This document shows positions 8,123 to 18,007 of a DNA stretch of 47,651 bases, in pieces (the stretch's first letter is position 1; each line of letters starts with the position of its first letter). Origin of the DNA: Lachnospiraceae bacterium. GTDB taxonomy: Bacteria; Bacillota; Clostridia; Lachnospirales; Lachnospiraceae. The stretch lies in NCBI GenBank assembly GCA_017399445.1, contig JAFQCM010000031.1, forward strand, positions 1-47,651. The letters run 5' to 3'. The notes beneath the pieces were generated by a model. That model saw only the letters and a program-made list of their open reading frames with translations. It was not told the DNA's origin and did no database searches. A program made the position numbers and the translations under genes.

Positions 8123-10378
8123 ATGAAGGAACTTTATGCAAATATCATTGTAGATATTTCACACGAAAAACTGGATAAAATTTTTCAATATGCCATACCA
8201 GAACACTTGCAGGAAGAACTTCAAGTGGGAATGGTGGCAGAATTTCCTTTTGGTATGGGAAATCGCCTCACAAAAGGTTATGTGGTAGGAATTACAGACC
8301 AGTGTGAATTTGATAAAAGTAAAATCAAATCCCTTATCCGTATTGTAGAAAAAGATATGGGGGTAGAAAGTGAATTTATTTTACTGGCAGAATTTATCAG
8401 CAGAAATTATGGTTCCACTATGCTTCAGGCTTTAAAAACAGTAGTTCCTATCAAACAAAAAGTTCAGGCAGTGGAAGAAAGTGTGCTAACCTTAGCCATA
8501 GATGAGCTAAAGGCGAAAGAATTGTTAGCCACTTATCAGCAGAAGGATTACAAGGCAAAAGTAAGATTGCTGATAGCCTTGTTGGAAAATAAAGAACATG
8601 CATTGTTAAAAAGTAAGATATTAAAAGAAAAAAAAGGAACTCCGGCAGTAATCAAGAGCTTTCAGGAAGCAGGAATTATTCAGGTAATCACAGAGCGAAA
8701 TTACAGAAATCCTAATTCCAATATGGAAGTTGCAAAAATAGCAGACCAGAAAGAAATAGTATTAAGTCATGAACAAGCTAAATGTGTAGAAGAAATCTGG
8801 CAGGAAAGCCATGCTTTTTATCCGCCCAAAGCTCATTTAATCCATGGAGTAACCGGAAGTGGAAAAACAGTTATTTATATGGAATTAATCCGAAGAGTAA
8901 TAAAAGAAGGAAGACAGGCAATTGTATTAATACCGGAAATTGCCCTGACATTTCAGACCGTAGAACGTTTCAAGGAAATGTTTGGAGAACGGGTTTCCTT
9001 TATGCACTCTCGACTTTCCAAGGGAGAACGATTTGACCAGTTTGAACGGGCAATGAAGGGAGAAATAGATATTATGGTAGGCCCTCGCTCTGCTTTATTC
9101 ACCCCTTTTAAAAAGCTTGGAATTATTGTAATTGATGAGGAACATGAAAATACCTATAAAAGCGAAACGACGCCCAAGTACCATGCCAGAGAAGTGGCAA
9201 TTGAGCGGGCAGGGAGAAATCATGGCTTTGTAGTACTTGGTTCCGCCACCCCTTCGGTGGAATCTTACTATAAAGCTCAGACTGAAGAATACAAGCTATA
9301 TACCTTAAAAGAGCGTTACGCAGAACGAAGCATGGCAGAAGTGGAAATTGTAGATCTAAGAGAAGAATTAAGATGTGGAAACCGTTCTATTTTAAGCCGA
9401 AAATTAAGAGAACTTATAACAGAACGACTGCAAAAAAAGGAACAAATCATGCTGTTTATTAATCGTCGCGGTTTTGCGGGATTTGTTTCCTGCCGTGCCT
9501 GTGGAAGGGCAATCAAGTGTCCTCATTGTGATGTTTCTTTGTCTCTTCACAATAATGGAAAAATGGTATGCCACTATTGCGGGTACGAAATGATGTCTGT
9601 AAAGAACTGTCCAACCTGCGGTTCCAAATATATTGGAGCTTTCAAAGCCGGAACCCAGCAGATAGAGGAAATCGTAAAAAAAGAATTTCCTATGGCAAAA
9701 GTACTTCGTATGGATATGGATACCACAAGAAATAAAGAAGGACATGCAAGGATACTAAATGCCTTTTCCAGAGAAGAGGCAGATATTTTAATTGGAACTC
9801 AGATGATTGTAAAAGGTCATGATTTTCCAAAGGTAACATTAGTTGGAGCATTAGCTGCAGACATGTCTTTGTATGCTAATGATTATCATGCTGCAGAGAG
9901 AACCTTTGAACTGCTAACCCAGGCAGCAGGCAGGGCAGGCAGAGGAGAACGGAAAGGCCAGGTAATTATTCAAACCTACAGCCCGGATAATTACAGTATC
10001 CAGTGTGCCGCAAAGCAGGATTATCCTTTGTTTTTTCAACAGGAAATGGCTTACCGAAAACTAATGAATTATCCCCCAGCTATGAATTTGCTTGCTATAC
10101 TAATGACATCTTTGCAGGAAGAAATGTTAGAAAAATTTGCAGAAGAAATAAAGAAACAAATAGAAGGAAAACATAAGGAAGAAGCAGCGGTAATAGGACC
10201 GGCACAGGCAACTGTTTCAAAGATACAGGATTATTATAGAAAAGTGATCTACATAAAACATGAAAACTATGATATACTGACTAAGGTTAAGGATACAGTA
10301 GAGTTTTATGTAAAACAGGAGAACCAGTATCCGGACTGTTTTATACAGTTTGATTTTAATCCGGTATTTACCTATTAA
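8123..10378 (+). CDS. priA: Primosomal protein N' (replication restart helicase PriA)
   Basis: 751 aa, normal for PriA. It reloads the replicative helicase at stalled or repaired forks. The N-terminal 3'-DNA-binding domain covers about 1-105. The superfamily 2 helicase part starts with GVTGSGKT (Walker A), then IDEEHENTY (DEEH box), GSATPS (motif III) and QAAGRAGR (motif VI). The zinc-binding insert shows four CxxC-type pairs around residues 450-505 (CRACGRAIKCPHC, CHYCG, CPTCG). The gene opens a run of closely spaced genes, priA-def-fmt-metallopeptidase-rsmB-rlmN-prpC-prkC-rsgA-rpe, an order shared with Bacillus apart from the metallopeptidase. Confidence 0.97.
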   Translation: MKELYANIIVDISHEKLDKIFQYAIPEHLQEELQVGMVAEFPFGMGNRLTKGYVVGITDQCEFDKSKIKSLIRIVEKDMGVESEFILLAEFISRNYGSTMLQALKTVVPIKQKVQAVEESVLTLAIDELKAKELLATYQQKDYKAKVRLLIALLENKEHALLKSKILKEKKGTPAVIKSFQEAGIIQVITERNYRNPNSNMEVAKIADQKEIVLSHEQAKCVEEIWQESHAFYPPKAHLIHGVTGSGKTVIYMELIRRVIKEGRQAIVLIPEIALTFQTVERFKEMFGERVSFMHSRLSKGERFDQFERAMKGEIDIMVGPRSALFTPFKKLGIIVIDEEHENTYKSETTPKYHAREVAIERAGRNHGFVVLGSATPSVESYYKAQTEEYKLYTLKERYAERSMAEVEIVDLREELRCGNRSILSRKLRELITERLQKKEQIMLFINRRGFAGFVSCRACGRAIKCPHCDVSLSLHNNGKMVCHYCGYEMMSVKNCPTCGSKYIGAFKAGTQQIEEIVKKEFPMAKVLRMDMDTTRNKEGHARILNAFSREEADILIGTQMIVKGHDFPKVTLVGALAADMSLYANDYHAAERTFELLTQAAGRAGRGERKGQVIIQTYSPDNYSIQCAAKQDYPLFFQQEMAYRKLMNYPPAMNLLAILMTSLQEEMLEKFAEEIKKQIEGKHKEEAAVIGPAQATVSKIQDYYRKVIYIKHENYDILTKVKDTVEFYVKQENQYPDCFIQFDFNPVFTY

Positions 10379-10439
10379 TGAAGGAAAATATATAATAAAC
10401 ATAGAAATAAAGAATGAACCACAATGGAGGAAAAGAAAA

Positions 10440-10931
10440 ATGGCATTACGAAATGTTAGAGTAATCGGCGATGATGTATTAAGAAAAAAATGCAGGGAAG
10501 TAAAGGAATTAAAAGAACGTGACAGAATTTTAATTGATGATATGTTTGATACCATGTATGAAGAAAATGGTGTAGGACTTGCAGCACCTCAGGTTGGTGT
10601 GTTAAAAAGAATCGTAGTTATTGATACAGGAGATAATCCGTTAGTATTAATTAATCCGGTAATTTTAGAAACTTCAGGAGAACAGACCGGAGATGAAGGG
10701 TGTTTAAGTCTACCTGGAAAATCAGGAAAAGTCACTAGACCGAATTATGTAAAAGTAAAAGCTTTGGATGAAAATATGGAAGAATTTGAATTAGAAGCAA
10801 CCGAACTTTTAGCAAGAGCAGTATGTCATGAGTGTGACCATTTAGACGGAGTACTTTATGTGGATAAAGTAGAAGGCGAATTGAACACGGTGGAATATGA
10901 TGACGGTGAGGAAGAATATTGGGAGGAATAA
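10440..10931 (+). CDS. def: Peptide deformylase
   Basis: 163 aa. Removes the formyl group from the N-terminal methionine of new proteins, using a bound metal. All three family motifs are present: GVGLAAPQ (motif I), EGCLSLPG (motif II, metal-binding Cys) and CHECDHLDG (motif III, HExxH). The start at 10440 follows GGAGG by about 11 bases; an in-frame upstream start at 10350 would overlap priA and has no ribosome site. fmt follows after 3 bases. The pairing is logical: Fmt adds the formyl group that Def removes. Confidence 0.96.
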   Translation: MALRNVRVIGDDVLRKKCREVKELKERDRILIDDMFDTMYEENGVGLAAPQVGVLKRIVVIDTGDNPLVLINPVILETSGEQTGDEGCLSLPGKSGKVTRPNYVKVKALDENMEEFELEATELLARAVCHECDHLDGVLYVDKVEGELNTVEYDDGEEEYWEE

Positions 10932-10934
10932 GAA

Positions 10935-11864
10935 ATGCGTGTTATTTTTATGGGAACACCGGACTTTGCAGTAGGTACCTTGCAGGCAATCCATGAAGCA
11001 GGACATCAGATATGCTTAGTGGTGACACAGCCAGACAAGCCAAAGGGCAGAGGAAAAGCGATGCAGTTTACGCCGGTAAAAGAATATGCAGTAGAACATG
11101 GCATGGAAGTATTCCAGCCGGTTAAAGTAAGAGAACCGGAATGTGTGGAAAAATTAAGAGGCTATGAAGCAGATATTATAGTAGTAGCAGCTTTTGGGCA
11201 AATACTTCCGAAAGAGATTTTAGAAATGACAAAGTATGGATGTATTAATGTGCATGCATCCCTTCTTCCGAAATATAGGGGAGCAGCTCCAATTCAGTGG
11301 GTAATTATTGATGGAGAAAAAGAATCCGGTGTTACCATTATGCAAATGAATGAAGGATTAGATACTGGAGATATGATTTCTAAAGTAGTAGTACCTATTG
11401 AAGCGGAAGAAACAGGAGGTTCCTATCATGATAAGCTGGCAGCAGCAGGAGCGAAATTATGTGTAGAAACTATGGAAAAAATCCAGGCAGGAGAAGTAGA
11501 AAAAACTCCACAAAATAATGAAGAATCCTGTTATGCAAAAATGTTACACAAAGAATTAGGTGCTATTGATTTTAAGAAAGAAGCAGCAGAAATTGAACGT
11601 TTGATTCGTGGTTTAAATCCATGGCCATCTGCGTATACTACTTTACATGAGAAAACTTTGAAAATCTGGAGTGCTTCTGTAGAAGAAAAAGAATATGACG
11701 GTGAAATTGGCTCCATTGTAAATAAAACAAAGAAAGATATCACCGTAAAAACCGGTAAAGGCGCGCTGGTAATCAAAGAATTACAGCTGGCAGGAAAAAA
11801 ACGTATGACCACAGAAGCATTTTTGTTAGGATATGATGTGCAGGTTGGAGAAGTATTAGGATAA
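10935..11864 (+). CDS. fmt: Methionyl-tRNA formyltransferase
   Basis: 309 aa, the usual length. Formylates initiator Met-tRNA with 10-formyltetrahydrofolate. The N-terminus MRVIFMGTPDFAV is characteristic. The folate-site motif HASLLPKYRGAAPIQW contains the SLLP signature and the catalytic Asn just before it (INVHAS), with the partner Asp in GLDTGDM. The C-terminal tRNA-binding domain follows from about residue 205. Translation is probably coupled to def, whose stop lies 3 bases upstream. Confidence 0.97.
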   Translation: MRVIFMGTPDFAVGTLQAIHEAGHQICLVVTQPDKPKGRGKAMQFTPVKEYAVEHGMEVFQPVKVREPECVEKLRGYEADIIVVAAFGQILPKEILEMTKYGCINVHASLLPKYRGAAPIQWVIIDGEKESGVTIMQMNEGLDTGDMISKVVVPIEAEETGGSYHDKLAAAGAKLCVETMEKIQAGEVEKTPQNNEESCYAKMLHKELGAIDFKKEAAEIERLIRGLNPWPSAYTTLHEKTLKIWSASVEEKEYDGEIGSIVNKTKKDITVKTGKGALVIKELQLAGKKRMTTEAFLLGYDVQVGEVLG

Positions 11865-11910
11865 AGTTGAAACAGGAAAATTCTTTGTAAATTTAGGAGG
11901 CAGGAATACG

Positions 11911-12618
11911 ATGTTTGGCGGTTACTTTTATTATTTTGATCCTACTTATATATTAATTCTTATTGGAGTTGTCTTAAGTCTTTTCGCTTCTGCAAAGATG
12001 AAAAGTACTTTTGCAAAATATTCTAAAGTAAGAAGTTATACAGGAATGACAGGAGCCCAGGCGGCGGAAAGACTACTGCAGGCAGAGGGGATTTATGATG
12101 TAAGAGTGGAACATATTTCCGGAAATTTAACCGATCATTATGATCCAAAGGGAAAAGTGCTTCGTTTATCAGATACGGTGTATCAGTCTACTTCTGTGGC
12201 AGCCCTTGGCGTAGCAGCCCATGAATGCGGACATGCTATTCAGCATAAGGAAGGCTATGCACCATTAAAAATAAGAGGCAGCATGGTGCCTGCAGTAAAT
12301 ATAGGAGCACAGATTTCCTGGCCTTTAATTTTTGTAGGGATTATTTTTAGTTCCTTAGACTTTTTAATTCAATTTGGAATTATTTTGTTTTCCTTAACTG
12401 TATTATTCCAGCTGGTGACACTTCCGGTAGAATTTAATGCATCCCGTAGAGCCTTAGCTGCATTAGAAAGAAATCATATTTTGCAGGAAGTGGAAATAAA
12501 GTCTACAAGAAAAGTATTAACAGCTGCAGCCCTTACTTATGTGGCAGCTGCAGCAGCATCAATTTTACAGCTATTAAGGCTGTTGATATTGTTTGGAGGA
12601 AGAAGAGACGATGACTAA
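11911..12618 (+). CDS. Membrane zinc metallopeptidase (YugP family)
   Basis: 235 aa. The zinc site HECGH is in AAHECGHAIQHKEGY near residue 107-111. Hydrophobic segments lie at the N-terminus (about 8-28), about 130-180 and about 200-225, so the enzyme sits in the membrane. This is the YugP/COG2738 family, whose substrates are not well known. It sits between fmt and rsmB, a place where many Clostridia carry it while Bacillus does not. The gene overlaps rsmB by 8 bases, pointing to translational coupling. Confidence 0.85.
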   Translation: MFGGYFYYFDPTYILILIGVVLSLFASAKMKSTFAKYSKVRSYTGMTGAQAAERLLQAEGIYDVRVEHISGNLTDHYDPKGKVLRLSDTVYQSTSVAALGVAAHECGHAIQHKEGYAPLKIRGSMVPAVNIGAQISWPLIFVGIIFSSLDFLIQFGIILFSLTVLFQLVTLPVEFNASRRALAALERNHILQEVEIKSTRKVLTAAALTYVAAAAASILQLLRLLILFGGRRDDD

Positions 12619-13963
12619 ATCAGTGAACCCAAGAGAACTGATTGTGGATATGTTAATTGAAATTACAAAAAATGGTGAATACAGCCATATAGTAATCGGG
12701 CAGACACTGGAGAAATACCAGTATCTGCCAAAAACAGACCGATCTTTTATCAAAAAAGTAACGAATGGTACCATAGAGCAAATGATTTATATTGATTATA
12801 TTTTAAATCATTATTCCAAGGTAAAGGTAAATAAAATGAAGCCGATGATACGTGCTATTTTAAGAAGTGCAGTATATCAGCTTTATTTTATGGACAGAAT
12901 TCCTTCTTCCGCAGTGTGCAATGAAGCGGTAAAACTGGCATCGAAACGGGGGTTCCATAACTTGAAGGGTTTTGTCAATGGAATCTTAAGAAGTATTGTA
13001 AGAGATGAATGCAAGGATATTCTTCCGGAAAAAGAAAGAGTCACAGAATATTTATCTGTAAAATATTCCATGCCAGAATGGATTGTAGAAAAATGGGTAT
13101 TAGAATATGGAATGGATGCAACGAAAAATATCCTTTCTTATTTCTTAAAAGAGAAAAATTTAACCATACGCTGTAATAATTCAAAGACAGATAGTATAAA
13201 CTTAAAAGAAAAACTGATTAAGGACGGAGTAAAAGAAGTTATTGATACCCCATTGTCCAATGCCTTTGAGATTACAGGATATGATTATTTAGCAGGTCTT
13301 TCTTCATTTCGGGAAGGACTTTTTGCAGTTCAGGATTTAAGCTCTATGCTGGTAGTAGAAGCTGCTGGAATTGAAAAAAATGCAGTTTGTATTGATGTGT
13401 GCAGTGCACCGGGAGGAAAAACTCTTCATGCTGCAGATAAACTTGCCAGAACCGGTCAGGTAATCTGTGGTGATATCAGCGAATATAAAGCAGGAAAAAT
13501 TCTGGAAAATGTAGAAAGAATGGGCTTTGAAAATGTAGCAGTCCATGTATGGGATGCTGCCAAATTAGAAGAAGAATTAGTAAAAAAAGCAGATGTAGTA
13601 ATTGCAGATGTACCATGTTCCGGTCTTGGAGTCATGGGGAAAAAGCCGGATATTAAATTTAAAATGACAAAAGAATCCATGGAAGCATTGGTGCCATTGC
13701 AAAGAGAAATTTTACATACTGTTCAAAATTATGTAAAACCAGGGGGAGTTCTGATGTTTAGTACCTGTACGGTAAACAGGGCAGAAAATGAAGACAATGT
13801 AACATGGTTTTTAAAAGAGCATCCGGAGTTTGAAACAGAAGATTTTAAAGAATGGATACCAGAAGAATTTCATGATGGGGTAAAAAACGGCATTATGCAG
13901 CTTCTTCCGGGACAATTTTCTACCGATGGATTTTTTATTGCAAAACTTAGAAGAAACAAATAG
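12611..13963 (+). CDS. rsmB: 16S rRNA (cytosine-967-C5)-methyltransferase
   Basis: 450 aa. Makes m5C967 in 16S rRNA using S-adenosylmethionine. The N-terminal NusB-like RNA-binding domain (about 1-140) precedes the Rossmann-fold methyltransferase. SAM motif I is DVCSAPGGKT. The catalytic pair is the Cys of ADVPCSGLG (motif IV) and the Cys of FSTCTVN (motif VI). GGAGGA at 12595-12600 supports the ATG at 12611 over an in-frame TTG at 12593. Overlaps the metallopeptidase gene by 8 bases. Confidence 0.95.
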   Translation: MTKSVNPRELIVDMLIEITKNGEYSHIVIGQTLEKYQYLPKTDRSFIKKVTNGTIEQMIYIDYILNHYSKVKVNKMKPMIRAILRSAVYQLYFMDRIPSSAVCNEAVKLASKRGFHNLKGFVNGILRSIVRDECKDILPEKERVTEYLSVKYSMPEWIVEKWVLEYGMDATKNILSYFLKEKNLTIRCNNSKTDSINLKEKLIKDGVKEVIDTPLSNAFEITGYDYLAGLSSFREGLFAVQDLSSMLVVEAAGIEKNAVCIDVCSAPGGKTLHAADKLARTGQVICGDISEYKAGKILENVERMGFENVAVHVWDAAKLEEELVKKADVVIADVPCSGLGVMGKKPDIKFKMTKESMEALVPLQREILHTVQNYVKPGGVLMFSTCTVNRAENEDNVTWFLKEHPEFETEDFKEWIPEEFHDGVKNGIMQLLPGQFSTDGFFIAKLRRNK

Positions 13964-14000
13964 AAACAGTTTCTGATAAGTAAAAGAAAAGGAAAACAGT

Positions 14001-15062
14001 ATGGATAAAAAAGATATAAAATCAATGAATCTAAATGAGCTGAAAGAAGAAATAGCAACACTAGGCGAAAAGCCTTTTCGAGCAAAACAGATATATGAAT
14101 GGATTCATGTAAAGCTTGTGGATGATTTAGAAGAGATGACAAACATCTCAGAGAAACTTAGAACAAGATTAAAAGAAGAATATGAGTTTACTACCTTGGA
14201 AATTGTAGATAAGCAGGTTTCTAAACAGGATGGAACGGCAAAATATCTGTTTCGTTTGAAAGATGGAAATTTAATCGAAAGTGTATTAATGAAATATAAA
14301 CATGGAAATTCGGTATGTATTTCTTCACAGGCAGGATGCCGCATGGGATGTAAATTCTGCGCTTCTACCATTGCCGGTTTAAAAAGAAATCTGTTGCCTT
14401 CTGAAATGTTAGAACAGATTTACCGGATTCAAAAGGAAAGTGGTGAAAGAGTATCCAATGTGGTAGTAATGGGAACCGGAGAACCTTTTGATAATTATGA
14501 TAATTTGGTTCGTTTCTTAAAAATACTTACCAATGAAAATGGATTAAATATCAGTGGAAGAAATATCACCGTTTCTACCTGTGGACTTGTAACAAAAATC
14601 AGAGAGTTTGCGGAAGAAAATATGCAGGTAACGCTTGCAATTTCTTTACATGCCCCAAATGACGAAAAAAGAAAGAGTATGATGCCAATTGCAAATAAGT
14701 ATTCTATTTCAGAACTGTTAGAAGCATGTCAGTACTTTTTTGAAAAAACCGGGCGAAGAATTACCTTTGAGTATAGTTTGGCTCAGGGAGTGAATGATTC
14801 GGAAGAAGATGCCAGAGAGTTAATTCAGCTAGTAAAGGGCATGAATTGCCATGTAAATCTTATCCCAATTAATCCGGTAGAAGAACTGGAATTTGAGGGT
14901 TCTGCTAAAAAAGTTGCTGAAAAATTTAAAAATAAACTTGAAAAAAGTAGAATTAATGTTACTATAAGAAGGGAAATGGGCAGAGATATTGATGGTGCCT
15001 GTGGACAATTGAGACGTAGATATGACAGGACTGACAGAGAGGAAGGTACGAAAGAGTGTTGA
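14001..15062 (+). CDS. rlmN: 23S rRNA/tRNA (adenine-C2)-methyltransferase RlmN
   Basis: 353 aa. Radical-SAM enzyme that methylates C2 of A2503 in 23S rRNA, and A37 in some tRNAs. The iron-sulfur cluster motif CRMGCKFC gives Cys113, Cys117 and Cys120. The resolving Cys334 lies in DGACGQLRR near the C-terminus, as the mechanism needs. The SAM-binding GTGEPFDNYDN segment is clear. The 3' end overlaps the GTG start of prpC by 7 bases. Confidence 0.97.
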   Translation: MDKKDIKSMNLNELKEEIATLGEKPFRAKQIYEWIHVKLVDDLEEMTNISEKLRTRLKEEYEFTTLEIVDKQVSKQDGTAKYLFRLKDGNLIESVLMKYKHGNSVCISSQAGCRMGCKFCASTIAGLKRNLLPSEMLEQIYRIQKESGERVSNVVVMGTGEPFDNYDNLVRFLKILTNENGLNISGRNITVSTCGLVTKIREFAEENMQVTLAISLHAPNDEKRKSMMPIANKYSISELLEACQYFFEKTGRRITFEYSLAQGVNDSEEDARELIQLVKGMNCHVNLIPINPVEELEFEGSAKKVAEKFKNKLEKSRINVTIRREMGRDIDGACGQLRRRYDRTDREEGTKEC

Positions 15063-15787
15063 AAACATTTTCCATAACAGATGTTGGGTTAAGACGGAAA
15101 ATTAATCAGGATTATGTGTTTTCATCAGAAAGAAAAGTAGGAAAACTTCCCAATCTTTTTATTGTCGCAGATGGTATGGGTGGTCATAAGGCAGGAGATT
15201 ATGCTTCTAGAGAAGCTACCAGAATGATTGTAGAATCTATTAGAAATGACCAGGAAGAAAGTCCGGTGAAACTGATACGGACAGCAGTGGAACATGCCAA
15301 CTGGGAATTATATAAAAAGTCGAAAGAATCCGAAGATTATACAGGAATGGGAACTACTATGGTAGCCGCCACTATAATCGGTGATTGTCTATATGTGGCA
15401 AACGTAGGTGACAGTCGTTTGTATATTGTAAATGATGAAATTAGGCAGGTTACAAAAGACCACTCTTTAGTAGAAGAAATGGTCCGATTAGGCGGAATTG
15501 ATGAAGATGTAGCAAGGTATCATCCAAAGAAAAATGTGATAACAAGAGCCGTTGGCGGGTGCGATGAAATCGAAATTGACTTTTTTGAAATAAAGTTAGT
15601 ACCTGGTGACGTTATTCTTATGTGTTCAGATGGACTTACCAATATGATTGATGATGAAGAAATTAAACTTATCATTAAAAAGCAGAGAGATGTAATTGAA
15701 CAGGCAGAGGAACTGGTAAAAGAAGCAAACAGAAATGGCGGCAGGGACAATATTACGGTGACGATTATTGAACCTTTTGAAGATTAA
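15056..15787 (+). CDS. prpC: PP2C-family Ser/Thr protein phosphatase (Stp/PrpC)
   Basis: 243 aa. Metal-dependent phosphatase that opposes the kinase encoded next. Family motifs: DVGLRRKINQD, VADGMGGHKAGD (metal-binding Asp), GMGTTMVAA, NVGDSRLY, DVILMCSDGLTNMI and GGRDNITV. The start is GTG at 15056 inside the end of rlmN; GGAAGG at 15041-15046 fits it. A TTG at 15059 is a second, less likely choice. The 98-base gap before prkC is the largest in this part of the operon. Confidence 0.95.
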   Translation: MLKTFSITDVGLRRKINQDYVFSSERKVGKLPNLFIVADGMGGHKAGDYASREATRMIVESIRNDQEESPVKLIRTAVEHANWELYKKSKESEDYTGMGTTMVAATIIGDCLYVANVGDSRLYIVNDEIRQVTKDHSLVEEMVRLGGIDEDVARYHPKKNVITRAVGGCDEIEIDFFEIKLVPGDVILMCSDGLTNMIDDEEIKLIIKKQRDVIEQAEELVKEANRNGGRDNITVTIIEPFED

Positions 15788-15885
15788 TTAAGAATTTATC
15801 ATATAAGATAATTTGTAAAATAATTATAGAAGCAATTCAGGAATTTAGTAGATAGATATGACTGTGGTCATTGAGGAGGCAGAGT

Positions 15886-18006
15886 ATGTTAAAAGCAGGA
15901 ATCGTCATAGGAGAACGATATGAAATTATAGAGCACATTGGCAGTGGTGGTATGTCTTATGTGTATAAAGCGAAAGATCATAAATTGAACAGGTATGTGG
16001 CTGTAAAAGTGTTGAAATCAGAATTTAGTGAAAATAAGGGTTTTGTTTCAAAATTTAGAGTAGAAGCCCAGGCAGCAGCAGGCCTTGCCCATCCAAACAT
16101 CGTAAATGTATACGATGTAGGGGAAGATAATGGACTTCACTATATTGTCATGGAACTAGTAGAAGGCATTACTTTAAAAGAATATATCGAAAAGAAAGCA
16201 AGACTTTCTGTAAAAGAAGCAATCAGTATTGCAATTCAGGTTTCTATGGGAATTGAGGCTGCTCATAATAATCATATTATTCATAGAGATATTAAACCTC
16301 AAAATATTATTATTTCCAGAGAAGGAAAAGTAAAAGTAACAGATTTTGGTATTGCAAGAGCAGCTACTTCTAACACAATCACTTCTAATGTAATGGGTTC
16401 TGTACATTATACTTCACCAGAACAAGCAAGAGGTGGTTATAGTGATGCAAAAAGTGATATTTATTCTCTTGGTGTTACTATGTTTGAAATGTTGACAGGA
16501 CGTGTACCGTTTAATGGAGAAACTACAGTATCCATTGCTATTAAACATATTCAGGATGAAATGCCGTCTCCAAGAGATTATGTACCGGAAATCCCAGTGA
16601 GTGTGGAGCAGATTATCTTTAAGTGTACCCAGAAAAGTCCGGATAGAAGATATGAAAATATGGCACAGTTAATTGCAGATTTAAAGAAATCTTTGATAAA
16701 TCCGGAAGCATCTTTTGTACAGATGAATACTATAGATGAAGATGCGGCTACGAAAATGATACAGGAAGATGAAATTAAAGAAATTCGCAGGAATACCAGA
16801 CCTGCTATGGTGCAGGAAACTAGAGAAAGAGAACCAGAAAGAGAATATATAAGAAGAAGCGAACATTATATGCCGGAAGAAGAGGATGACGGAGAGGATG
16901 ACGAGGAACTGAATCCAAAAATGGATAAAATCGTGACGGTTCTTGGAATTGTAGCAGCATTTATCATCTGTATTGTAGTGTTGTTTGGAGTAGGAAAGGC
17001 ATTCGGTGTATTTGGCGGATCTAAAAATGATGACAACAATGCTACAAACCTGATAACAGGAACAGAATCAGAAACAGAAACAGAAAGCACAATTACACCT
17101 ACAGAAACAATGAATGATGAAGATATGGTCACAGTGCCAAACATTGTTGGGAAAACTGTGGAAGAAGCAAAAGAAGCGTTGAATGGTGTGGGACTGGGTT
17201 TTGCACAGAATGGAACGATTGCTTCTGATGTGATTGAAGAAGGTCTTGTTGCACAGCAGAGTGTGGAAGCAGGAGAAAAAGTTGCGAAAAACACACGTAT
17301 TTTAGGAGTATTAAGCAGTGGAACAGCATCCTTTAACTTAACTGATGTAGCAGGTAAAAGTGAAGCTGAAGCAAAAGAAATATTAGAAGCAGCAGGTCTT
17401 GTAGTTGCAACAGAAGAAGAATATAGTTCTGATGTAGAAAAAGGGACAGTAATTTCTACGAAACCGGAAGCCAATACTCCGGTGGGAAAGGGTGATAAGG
17501 TTTCCTTAGTTGTCAGCAAAGGTTCTGAAAATGCAAAGGTTCCTAAGCTTTCTAATATGACGGAAGATGCAGCTAAATTAGCGTTGGAATCTGTAGGTCT
17601 TGCATTAGGAAGAGTAGAAGAAACTTATAGTGACAGTGTGGCAGAGGGATTAGTAATCAGTCAAAGTTATGATGAAGGTACAGAGTTATCCCCAGGAAAA
17701 ACAGTGGATATTGTTATCAGTAAAGGTTCTGAACCAGTAGAAATGAAAACTTATAGTGGAATTGTAAATATTCAGAAACCGGATGGATTTATCGAAGGCG
17801 AAGTGAAATTTATCCTCTCCCAGCAGGTAGATGGAGAAACAATCACCAGAACTTATGATGCTGGAACTTTGGATGAAACCAGCTTTCCATATAAACTGGA
17901 AATGATTGGACAGAGTGGTGTTACAAAAGGAACTGTTACTGTATATGTAAATGAGGTTGCATTAGGTGAAACTTATGAAGTTACCTTCAGCGAAGTGGAT
18001 GAATAA
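15886..18006 (+). CDS. prkC: PASTA-domain Ser/Thr kinase (PrkC/Stk1)
   Basis: 706 aa. Membrane kinase that senses muropeptides or lipid II outside and phosphorylates division, wall and metabolic proteins inside. Kinase domain about 8-265: G-loop IGSGGMSYVYK, Lys41 in AVKVLK, HRDIKPQN catalytic loop, DFGIAR. An acidic, charged juxtamembrane stretch follows. One membrane segment lies at about 348-368. Three extracellular PASTA repeats begin near 414, 482 and 549; a beta-rich tail runs from about 620. GAGGAGG at 15873-15879 sets the ATG at 15886. In Clostridia PrkC often controls sporulation or germination and wall stress. Confidence 0.96.
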   Translation: MLKAGIVIGERYEIIEHIGSGGMSYVYKAKDHKLNRYVAVKVLKSEFSENKGFVSKFRVEAQAAAGLAHPNIVNVYDVGEDNGLHYIVMELVEGITLKEYIEKKARLSVKEAISIAIQVSMGIEAAHNNHIIHRDIKPQNIIISREGKVKVTDFGIARAATSNTITSNVMGSVHYTSPEQARGGYSDAKSDIYSLGVTMFEMLTGRVPFNGETTVSIAIKHIQDEMPSPRDYVPEIPVSVEQIIFKCTQKSPDRRYENMAQLIADLKKSLINPEASFVQMNTIDEDAATKMIQEDEIKEIRRNTRPAMVQETREREPEREYIRRSEHYMPEEEDDGEDDEELNPKMDKIVTVLGIVAAFIICIVVLFGVGKAFGVFGGSKNDDNNATNLITGTESETETESTITPTETMNDEDMVTVPNIVGKTVEEAKEALNGVGLGFAQNGTIASDVIEEGLVAQQSVEAGEKVAKNTRILGVLSSGTASFNLTDVAGKSEAEAKEILEAAGLVVATEEEYSSDVEKGTVISTKPEANTPVGKGDKVSLVVSKGSENAKVPKLSNMTEDAAKLALESVGLALGRVEETYSDSVAEGLVISQSYDEGTELSPGKTVDIVISKGSEPVEMKTYSGIVNIQKPDGFIEGEVKFILSQQVDGETITRTYDAGTLDETSFPYKLEMIGQSGVTKGTVTVYVNEVALGETYEVTFSEVDE

Positions 18007-18007
18007 G

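Noticed and set aside
16866..17519. 217-codon minus-strand open frame in prkC
   Set aside because: Antisense to the PASTA repeats. Ser/Pro-rich shadow composition, no start signals, and the + strand frame is a clear kinase.
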